The notes under the pieces are model-generated. The model saw nothing but the letters and a program-made list of their open reading frames with translations, was not told the DNA's origin and searched no databases. A DNA stretch of 64,000 nt from Megaustenia siamemsis (lineage: Eukaryota > Mollusca > Gastropoda > Stylommatophora > Ariophantidae): contig JAVIAB010000024.1 in assembly GCA_032433765.1 (NCBI GenBank), positions 15,936,648 through 16,000,647 on the forward strand. Direction: 5' to 3'. The position numbers and the translations under genes were made by a program. Position 1 is the stretch's first letter; the number at the start of each line of letters is the position of its first letter. Positions 56,578 through 64,000 of the stretch are shown here, one piece after another.

Positions 56578-56800
56578 TATTGAGTCGAATTGATAACTTG
56601 TGGGCCTCCAAACCAGTGAAACGGGAGTTCGAATCCCGGTAGGGCCAGCCGTCTCTTTTCTATCCAAAGTTTAAAAAAAAGGTTAGACCCGAACAAATCG
56701 TAGCGACTGTTCAGGACATGCGGCCTATATTCTCCGGCTCTATACGTCCCCCAGCAGACTCCAGTAATGCGATAATGCCGTAAAGATGGTGCGTTTTTTT
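56578..56800 (+). mobile_element. tRNA-like SINE, another family
   Basis: gagttcgaatcccggtaggg (56,625 on) gives a good B-box with flanking T-stem pairing. The A-box side (gataacttgtgggcctcc) is weaker. A body with tagacccgaacaaatcgtag ends in a T run at 56,795-56,808. Only one copy is seen in the window. Confidence 0.55.
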
Positions 56801-56854
56801 TTTTTCCTATTTGCCAGTTGAGAGATTACAGCCTCATTACGTACTATTTCATGA

Positions 56855-56965
56855 AAAGTCAAGGAACAAGATCCAAGATGTAGAGGCTTACCTAGACTAA
56901 CATGAACGAGTAACATAAAAAAATAGACAAGTCAGCCTATGACAACCTACACCATCAAAGCAAGT
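56855..56965 (+). pseudogene. LINE-A scrap
   Basis: gaggcttacctagactaaca and accatcaaagcaagtggcag match the LINE-A GRPRLTW to TIKAR region, with deletions. Confidence 0.65.
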
Positions 56966-56971
56966 GGCAGA

Positions 56972-57021
56972 GAGAAGTAAAAAATCATGTCTGTAAAATA
57001 TTATTGTCACTAACACCATAT
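56972..57021 (+). mobile_element. SINE-1 fragment, left of a LINE-B insertion
   Basis: aatcatg...tctgtaaaat, then attgtcactaacaccata, is internal SINE-1 sequence. It resumes at 57,370. Confidence 0.75.
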
Positions 57022-57369
57022 AATCACTGGAGGCTGTAAAAATGTGGTTTTACAGAAGAATATTGAGAATACCATGGAAAGCTAAGACGAGTAATGAAAA
57101 CGTTCTGAAAGAGGCCAAAACAAAAAGAGAGCTAATTTCCAATATTTTGAAGAAATAATCATCATTTTTTGGCCATGTAGTGAGAAGAGAACAGCTGGAA
57201 TAATTGAGGAACGAATAGATAGAGGGAAGCAAAGAGAAGAGATACCAGACAGTTTAAGAGAATGGCTTGGCAGAATGTCAACAACAGAAATTATAAATAA
57301 CTGTCGTTATCGAAAGTTTTGGAGAGACATGATCACCTACGCCAGCAGGCTTGGGACTTGATGACGATG
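57022..57369 (+). pseudogene. LINE-B 3' fragment inserted in SINE-1
   Basis: aacaccatat at 57,012-57,021 and 57,370-57,379 flanks this 348-bp insertion. It runs from the SLEAVKMWFYRRILRIPW block to DMITYASRLGT and a gatgacgatga tail. Frameshifts are present. Confidence 0.85.
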
Positions 57370-57418
57370 AACACCATATTCCCTATACGCCACTTGGCGT
57401 GACGGGGCTCTTACTTTT

Positions 57419-57422
<4 letters not shown>
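57370..57422 (+). mobile_element. SINE-1 fragment, right of the LINE-B insertion
   Basis: aacaccatattccctatacg and cacttggcgtgacgggg form the conserved 3' end of SINE-1, continuing the fragment at 56,972-57,021. Confidence 0.85.

Positions 57423-57511
<89 letters not shown>
57423..57511. repeat. TA microsatellite, about 44 units
   Basis: A pure TA run immediately follows the SINE-1 tail. Confidence 0.97.
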
Positions 57512-57513
<2 letters not shown>

Positions 57514-57810
57514 GTAAATATTATACAATAAAATAACAACTGCATTTACAGTAACTTAGTAGCGTGGAGGGGTAAAGTCCCGTTGCCATGGTAGGCAACC
57601 TTCGAGGAGGAGACGACACTCATTGATGATTTGCCAATTGTAAAAATAAAAATCTGGGTAACAACATCATTTTTTCCGTATGCGCCGCGAGGAATGCCGG
57701 GACTCTGTCTTCTTTGTCTGCTCAGAGCACTAAAAGCTTTATGAGATGTCAAATTAATGGGAATTTTAACTTGAACATGATTATGTTGTTGGTCTTTCCG
57801 TGGAACCTAT
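57512..57810. other. unclassified sequence with LINE-A-like motif
   Basis: tggtaggcaaccttcgagga and gacgacactcattgatgat at 57,589-57,630 recall the LINE-A coding end. The rest is unknown. Confidence 0.35.
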
Positions 57811-57820
57811 GACAATGTTT

Positions 57821-58077
57821 GGGGGCCGCGATAGCTCAGTGGTTAGTGAACTGGACTACAAAGGACAAGAGGTAGCGTTCAATCCCAACCGACGGCTTCC
57901 GGGTTCACCCAGCCTTAAATGGGTACAGGATTTTTTCTGGGAAAGCAAAGCGGCACGAGCGTTATACCGACCATATTACCCCAAAAATCATGTGCCGAAG
58001 GTCTGTAAAAAGTATGGTCATTAACACCATATTCCCTATACGGCACTTGGCGTGACGGGGGTACTTTACTTTTTTTA
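57821..58077 (+). mobile_element. SINE-1 copy
   Basis: caatgttt at 57,813-57,820 and 58,081-58,088 flanks it, extended to tgacaatgttt/tgtcaatgttt with one mismatch. A-box intact; the B-box is gcgttcaatccc (weakened). Confidence 0.88.
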
Positions 58078-58282
58078 TGTCAATGTTTACAGGGTGCTGC
58101 AGAAGTTGTGACAAATGTAAATGCTTTAATGCAATCAGTGGAGATGGTATTGCAGTCATAAGTGAACAAGAAGTATTTAAATACCGTTACAAAGTACAGG
58201 TGGTCAGAATATTTAATTATTTAACATGTTGATTTCTAGTGTCGACTTTCCTCCTTTTACAAGTAGATCTAACATTTCGACA

Positions 58283-58540
58283 GGGAGCCTCGATAGTTCA
58301 GTGTTAGTGAACTGGACTACAAAGGACAAGAGGTAGGGTTCGATCCCAACCGACGGCTTCCGGATTCACCCAGCCTTTAATGGGTACCGGATATTTTTCT
58401 GCGAAAGTAAAGCGACACAGGCGTAATGCCGACCACATTACCTAAAAAATCATATGCCGAAGGTCTGTAACATTTATGGTCACTAACACGACAATCCCTA
58501 TACGCCACTTGACGTGACGGGGGCACTTTTCCTTTTTTTA
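58283..58540 (+). mobile_element. SINE-1 copy
   Basis: Full-length, head gggagcctcgatagttcag with a one-base deletion in the A-box, B-box ggttcgatccc. Flanks ctaacatttcgac and ctaatatttcaagac suggest an imperfect target-site duplication. Confidence 0.87.
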
Positions 58541-58552
58541 AAACTAATATTT

Positions 58553-58772
58553 CAAGACTCATTTTTCAACACTCATCTTTCAACACTCATCTTTCAACAT
58601 TCATCTTTCAACATTCATCTTTCAACACTCATCTTTCAACACTCATCTTTCAACACTCAACTTTCAACACTCATCTTTCAACACTCATCTTTCAACACTC
58701 ATCTTTCAACACTCATTTTTCAACACTCATCTTTCAACACTCATCTTTCAACACTCATCTTTCTTTTCAGCT
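58553..58772. repeat. 14-bp minisatellite, about 15 copies
   Basis: Unit ctcatctttcaaca, beginning within about 15 bp of the SINE-1 tail. Confidence 0.95.
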
Positions 58773-58847
58773 CATTTCTAAAGTACCATAACTGAAGCAT
58801 CTGTACATATATGGCTTTGGCGTTTGGACAAACGGTTGGTAGCAATG

Positions 58848-59172
58848 AATTCTGATTCGTCAGTAGTTTGGTCAAACATTGGTGCTGAATTCTGATTCGT
58901 CAGTAGTTTGGTCAAACATTGGTGCTGAATTCTGATTCGTCAGTAGTTTGGTCAAACATTGGTGCTGAATTCTGATTCGTCAGTAGTTTGGTCAAACATT
59001 GGTGCTGAATTCTGATTCGTCAGTAGTTTGGTCAAACATTGGTGCTGAATTCTGATTCGTCAGTAGTTTGGTCAAACATTGGTGCTGAATTCTGATTCGT
59101 CAGTAGTTTGGTCAAACATTGGTGCTGAATTCTGATTCGTCAGTAGTTTTGTCAAACATTGATGCTGAATTC
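58848..59172. repeat. 40-bp minisatellite, 8 copies
   Basis: Unit attctgattcgtcagtagtt, tggtcaaaca, ttggtgctga. The first seven copies are essentially identical; the last carries two substitutions. Such homogeneity implies very recent expansion. Confidence 0.97.
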
Positions 59173-59382
59173 TGTCTTATTGAGCAGCAAATTCTCTTGT
59201 AACTGAATCTGCCAATAATGGATAGACAGATCTGAGCGCAGAAAGAAAAAAAAATGTATTTCTAGTGCCTGGCCTCATCTCTTTTCTCCGGCATTTTCTG
59301 TCTTCTGATTTTAACATCATCACTGTCTTGTATGTTGATGTGCCGTTTATTTTTATATTTATTTTTGTTTCTTTTCTTTGCT

Positions 59383-59993
59383 GTGATGAAAATGTAAAAT
59401 TGAAATAAACAAAAGAATAGGTATGGTAAAAAGTAATTTTAATGCCATGAAAAATATACTAACATCAAAACAAATAACAGCAGGGCTGAAACTAAGAATA
59501 GCAAAATATTACATCTTCTCAATATTTCTGTATGGTGCAGAAAGATGGACATTAAACAAGAAATCAGAACAGAAAATTGAAGCCTTTGAAATGTGGATTT
59601 ATAGAAGAATAGGTAGAATTGGATGGAAAGAAAAGAAAACAAACGATGAAGTTTTAAAACAACTAAAAATAAAAAGAGAACTACTAAACACAATTAAGAC
59701 AAGACAAATGAAATATTTTGGGGCACGTTAAAAGACACAACAGCCTACTAAAAGTAATATTGGAAGGGAAAATGCAACGTAAAAGAGGCGGAGGCAGACC
59801 AATACTAACATGGACGAGTAACATCAAAAGATGGACAAGTCAATCTATGACAACCTGTACCATCAAAGCAAGAAACAGAGTGGAATGGCGTTCCATGGTA
59901 GCCAACCTTCGTTGCGGAGACGGCACTCGATGATGATGATGATCATCATGATGGTGATGATGATGATGGTGATGATGATGATGATGATGATGT

Positions 59994-60074
<81 letters not shown>
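59383..60074 (+). pseudogene. LINE-A copy with 9-bp target-site duplication
   Basis: 692 bp, flanked by ttctttgct at 59,374-59,382 and 60,075-60,083. It encodes MVKSNFNAMKNILTSKQITA, AERWTLNKKSEQKIEAFEMW, a KTRQMKYFG block followed by a one-base shift, GHVKRHNSLLKVILEGK, GGGRPILTW and the WRSMVANLRCGDGTR end. The GAT tail at 59,931-60,074 has about 45 units with a few substitutions and has probably expanded after insertion. Confidence 0.87.
59931..60074. repeat. (GAT)n microsatellite, LINE-A 3' tail
   Basis: It lies between the LINE-A stop and the right copy of the target-site duplication, so it is part of the inserted element. Confidence 0.93.
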
Positions 60075-60076
<2 letters not shown>

Positions 60077-60083
60077 CTTTGCT

Positions 60084-60305
60084 ACAATCTGACACCACAT
60101 TTTCTCACTTTCTTTCGTTGATAGAAAACTCTCTCAAAGAAACCCTGGAAACATTCCTACATTTCAGCACTGGTCTACCCCAGTGGTGTTCATCTGTCCC
60201 CCAGTTACAATTATTACACAAATTATACAATACTTATGTGCGAATACAAGTGCAATCTATTCTTCTCACGTGGCCAAACCGTCTTCATCTCCGACTCTAC
60301 ACTCA
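60084..60305. other. unclassified sequence
   Basis: No feature recognised in this stretch. Confidence 0.35.
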
Positions 60306-60316
60306 GTGCCTGATTT

Positions 60317-60631
60317 TGTTTAAATCTAATGCCTTGTTCAATTATCTAAAAATTCATATATAATATGTTATATGTTAAAAAGTAAAGTACCCGCGGCACG
60401 CCAAGTGGCGTATAGGGAATATGGTGTTGTTGACCATAAATTTTACAGACCTTCGGCACATGATTTTTGGAGTAATGTGGTCGGCATTACACCCGTGCTG
60501 CATTACTTTCCCAGAAAAATATCCGGTACCCATTTAAGGTTGGGGGAACCGGAAACCGTCGATCAGGATCGAACCCTACCCCTTGTCCTTTGTAGTCCAG
60601 TTCACTAACCACTGAGCTATCGCGGCTCCCT
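60317..60631 (-). mobile_element. SINE-1 with probable 3'-transduced flank
   Basis: SINE-1 (minus) occupies 60,378-60,630. gtgcctgattt occurs at 60,306-60,316 and 60,632-60,642, so the insertion includes an extra 61 bp beyond the SINE 3' end (60,317-60,377). That extra part matches the interior of the MITE at 18,741-18,787 (ccttgttcaattatctaaaa block). The simplest reading is read-through of a SINE whose source copy lay beside or inside such a MITE. Confidence 0.75.
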
Positions 60632-60661
60632 GTGCCTGATTTAGGTATAAGCTAAATAAAC

Positions 60662-61452
60662 GCATCATCATCATCATGTGCCGTACCGGTTGGCGTAGGC
60701 GATCATGTATTTCCACAATCTTCTATCCACAGTGCATCGTATGAGTTCTGTTGCTGAATGTTTTCCATGCCATGACACCAAGCTATCCAGTATTTTCTCT
60801 CTTTGTCGTCCGCGATCTCTCTTTCCTTTTATTTTGCCAGTTGTAACCAAGTATTCCAACTTTCCTCTTCTCATGATGTGCCCAAAAAATGTTGATTGCT
60901 TCTTTCTGATGTTTTTTAAGAGCTCCCTTTTTGTGTTGGCCTCTTTGAGAACTTCCTCATTGGTCTTTTTAGCTATCCAGGGAACTTTCAACATTCTTCT
61001 GAGAAATCCCATCTCTGAGGTCTCTAATCGTCTTTTCATTTGTTTGTCTATTGTCCATGATTCGCTTCCATAGGTCAGAATTGGTTCTATATAGCATCGA
61101 TGAACTCTCTTTCTCATCTCTATTGACATAGATTCGTTGTATAAGATATTTTTCATTTTCTGAAATGCTATTTTGGCCTGAGCTATTCTGCTTTTTATTT
61201 CTGTGTTGCACCTTCCATCTTATGTTATTATTGTGCCCAAGTATTTCAAACGTAGCACTTGTTTCAGATTTGTCTTGTTTATTTTATGCTGCATGATGGT
61301 GATGATTGTTTCTTCGATATAACCATTACTTCTATTTTCTTACTATTCAGACTGAGACCTTTCTTGTTGCTTTCTTTTACTATTATATCTATCATTTCTT
61401 GTAGCTTATTCTCTGTCTATGCTATTAAGACTGTGTCATCCGCTTATCGCAA
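60662..61452 (-). pseudogene. LINE-C copy with 9-bp target-site duplication
   Basis: taaataaac at 60,653-60,661 and 61,453-61,461 flanks this 791-bp insertion. The minus strand has an almost uninterrupted frame: MKNILYNESMSIEMRKRVHR, ILTYGSESWTIDKQMKRRLE, RRMLKVPWIAKKTNEEVLKE, STFFGHIMRRGKLEYLVTTG, KRDRGRQREK and WKYMIAYANRYGT. Upstream lies part of the RT (a remnant of YADD in tgtgtcatccgcttatcgc). A short ATC tail follows the stop. It is 5'-truncated. Confidence 0.87.
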
Positions 61453-61552
61453 TAAATAAACAACTAAGTAATAAATGAGGAAATTAGAGAAATTGTCAAT
61501 TATCTTCTAATATCATCAGTAATCAAGAAAAAGACGAAGGACACGTGTGCAT

Positions 61553-61853
61553 GTGTACATGTGATGAGAGGAAATAATAACCGAAAAGCAAAGCTAGCCC
61601 TCAAGTGGGAAACAACAGGGAGAAGGAAAAGAGGCCGACACAGAGAGACACTGAAAAGAACATTGATCAGAGAGGAAGAGGCAGCAGGAATCTGCTCCCT
61701 CAGTGAGATTGAGTTGATTGCACAGAACAGAGGCAAATTGCGAGATTTGATAAATGATCTTTGCAAGGATTGAGACTGCTAGAAAGAAAATTTAGAAAAA
61801 GAGAAAGAATATCTGGTTCGATGCCCTATGGGCCGGCCACAGCTTGAAAGGTC
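61553..61853 (+). pseudogene. RTE-like LINE C-terminus and 3' UTR, further family
   Basis: The frame reads KAKLALKWETTGRRKRGRHR, ETLKRTLIREEEA, then a CSLSEIELIAQNRGKLRDLI block and NDLCKD with a TGA at 61,771. The LxW-x2-TGRRKRGRxR, AQ-R and LC-end pattern is common at the end of RTE-like LINEs. The 3' UTR (to tgaaaggtcaatag) leads directly into the GATA array. Confidence 0.75.
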
Positions 61854-61854
61854 A

Positions 61855-62213
<359 letters not shown>

Positions 62214-62324
62214 TTAATTAATTTTACATAGGGTCTCACCAAATCTAAATTTTGCCATGCCATTAACATATATATAAAACGAGTAACAGAACAATATAGG
62301 CCTACCTATAACGCCAATAGTGTT

Positions 62325-62572
62325 GGGAGCCGCGATGGCTCAGTGGTTAGTGAACTGGACTACAAAGGACAAGAGGACGGATTTCCTGGCCGACGGCTTC
62401 CGGGTTCACCAGCCTTTAATGGGTACTTGATTTTTTTCTGGGACAGTAAAGCGGCATGGGCGTAATACCGACCCCACTACCGCAAAATATTGTGCCGAAA
62501 GTCTGTAAAAATGATGGTCACTAACACCAAATTCCCTGTACGCCACTTGGCATGACGGGGCACTTTACTTTC
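62325..62572 (+). mobile_element. SINE-1 copy
   Basis: Head gggagccgcgatggctcag with a good A-box; the B-box region is degraded (ggacggatttcctgg). gccaatag and gccaatgag on either side suggest a short imperfect target-site duplication. Confidence 0.85.
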
Positions 62573-62575
62573 ACA

Positions 62576-63180
62576 TACTTTATAATGCCAATGAGAGACA
62601 AGCACGTGTAAGAAAGCTAAAGCATTGATCCTGAAAGTAAATGCACCAATCCTTGAATAACCCGACTAGACGGAACTTCCTTCTTCCAGAATTCATGACT
62701 TGAAGTTTCCAGACAAACGCCCTCTTTTAGAATTTTGTTTAAAATACGTTATTCTTTATAAGCTTAACCTCTGGCTGCTATTTTTAATCCAGCACTGAAA
62801 GGGGTCGGAATACCCCTTCTGCTAGCCCTTAAAATAGGATTAAGTTTAAATCGCAAATACCTGAACATTATTGAACTTTTAAATGCAATTTTCATTTTCC
62901 TAGTAAATAGATTCAATGGTGCGAGTGACGTCATTATACGTTGTTAAACGTGTCGGGATATCCCTGTCCTCATTAACATTTTAATTCAGGTCGGCGAGTA
63001 TAAATTAGGCCAGAATACACCAACAACTGTAATGCATTAACTGGAAACAGAGGTAATGTAGACTGTTAAGTTGCTTAACGAAGTTTATAGAAGATTCAAT
63101 TCGAATTTTCGTTGTAATAAACAAAGTAGAATTTATCTGTCTCTTACGTTATGGTAAATGTATTCTGAATAAAAAAAAAA
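62576..63180. other. unclassified sequence
   Basis: AT-rich; nothing recognised. A short inverted repeat, ggggtcggaatacccc, lies at about 62,800. Confidence 0.4.
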
Positions 63181-63187
63181 AAAACAA

Positions 63188-63420
63188 CTACGAAACACAA
63201 TTCGAATAAGACAAAAAAGATTTATTGACCTAATGAAGCAACACAATAACTTACTGAAAGTCATCTTGGAGAAGAAAGTACACAGTAAACGAGGCAGAGA
63301 CATAGACTAAAGTGGACCCACAACATCATGAGATAAAACAGAAGAATCTTTGATTAAGGTGTTCAGGAAGCAACGTGAAATGGCGACCAAGAATCAATGC
63401 GGAGACAACACAAGACGACC
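63188..63420 (+). pseudogene. diverged LINE-A-like C-terminal fragment
   Basis: Broken frames resemble the LINE-A blocks RTRQKRFIDLMKQHNNLLKV, a KVHSKRGR-like basic block and REMATKNQCGDNTR. It is an old copy or a related family. Confidence 0.6.
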
Positions 63421-63643
63421 CTATACTTCTATACGTCTTTGATAATTTATTATTGATTTGCTCATTTGTGCCTCTCCAGAATCATAAAGTGCACAGGTTT
63501 ATTATTTTGTACACCGAAAGTGACTAGAATAAGTTCTATCTTAAAATGTTAAAACATTTGTGGTTAAAAAATGAATATTGCACCGCCTCGAACGTTCATG
63601 TTTGCAAATCTGGGATCTTTTATTACGAGCATTAACTACTAAA

Positions 63644-63876
63644 TGAACTGGACTACAAAGGACAAGAGGTGGTGTTCGATCCCAACCGACGGCTTCCGGA
63701 TTCACCCAGCCTTTAATGGGTACCGGATTTTTTTCTGGGAAAGTAAAATGGCACGGCGTAATACCGACCACATTACCTCAAAAATTATGTGCTGAAGATC
63801 TGTACAATTTATGGTCACTAACACCATATTCCCTATACGCCACTTGGCGTGACGGTGGCTCGTTACTTTTTTTACT
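63644..63876 (+). mobile_element. SINE-1 copy, 5'-truncated
   Basis: attaactactaaa (63,631-63,643) and attagctactaaa (63,877-63,889) form a 13-bp target-site duplication with one mismatch. The SINE begins at tgaactggactac, so the A-box is absent. This shows that 5' truncation happened at insertion. Confidence 0.9.
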
Positions 63877-64000
63877 ATTAGCTACTAAAACATCATTCAC
63901 TCATAAATAATCGCTTTAGTTAAACAATTTACTTGTTGTGTGAGGTGTCACAAATTTGAACCACTTCCATAAATATATGTTTCGAGAGTCAAGGGAATTT

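Noticed and set aside
59831..60121. Poly-Met and poly-His frames around 60 kb
   Set aside because: They are translations of the GAT tail of LINE-A.

Overview
This is repeat-dominated nuclear DNA from an invertebrate animal. The evidence is tRNA-derived SINEs, several lineages of non-LTR retrotransposons, a Penelope-like element, a hAT transposon, very long minisatellite arrays and one spliced-looking exon of an animal extracellular domain. A mollusc or other lophotrochozoan is my best guess. It rests mainly on general repeat style and a dispersed motif (around 46,480 and 45,590) that I recall from molluscan repeats, so it is inference. I see no prokaryotic genes, CRISPR array, rRNA or intact functional tRNA.

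Host gene content is almost nil. The one well-supported host feature is an internal exon at 12,514-12,788 (+). It encodes most of a netrin-type (NTR/C345C) domain, has good splice signals on both sides, and sits between two minisatellites. A weaker candidate is a 3'-terminal exon at 20,873-21,053 (+).

Layout. 0-5 kb: 38-bp and 19-bp minisatellites, an RTE-like LINE relic with a YADD reverse-transcriptase motif, and two opposed copies of a tRNA-like SINE. 5-11.3 kb: a 61-copy 27-bp array, a hairpin-forming 27-bp array, and an RNase H-type LINE interrupted by RTE-like LINEs. 11.3-18 kb: a 49-bp array, the NTR exon, a 47-bp array, then a 38-bp array partly doubled by a 1,320-bp tandem duplication. 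18-30 kb: nested SINE/MITE/LINE debris. 30-32.4 kb: a 2.1-kb polypurine array of 61-bp units. 32.9-39.7 kb: related 35-37-bp arrays broken by a foldback element, a SINE and a 2,439-bp hAT transposon. 40-48.7 kb: a dispersed 60-bp minisatellite built from the end of a LINE coding region, a 47-bp array, and an RNase H-type LINE. 48.7-52.8 kb: a decayed Penelope-like element with RT and GIY-YIG domains. 53-64 kb: a mosaic of SINEs, LINE fragments and microsatellites, ending with about 90 copies of GATA.

For bookkeeping I name the repeat families as follows. LINE-A, -B, -C, -E, -F and -H are RTE-like, judged by their C-terminal regions. LINE-I copies carry RNase H. SINE-1 is the commonest tRNA-derived SINE, with 13 loci. 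SINE-2 and SINE-3 are other tRNA-like families. Many copies have target-site duplications visible in the sequence, which allows the order of insertion to be read. All element coding regions I examined carry stops or frameshifts and look dead. I did not find a convincing new functional system. The most unusual items are the hammerhead-like cores in a foldback repeat, the hairpin minisatellite with paired changes in its stem, a probable SINE 3' transduction, and the minisatellite derived from a LINE coding end.
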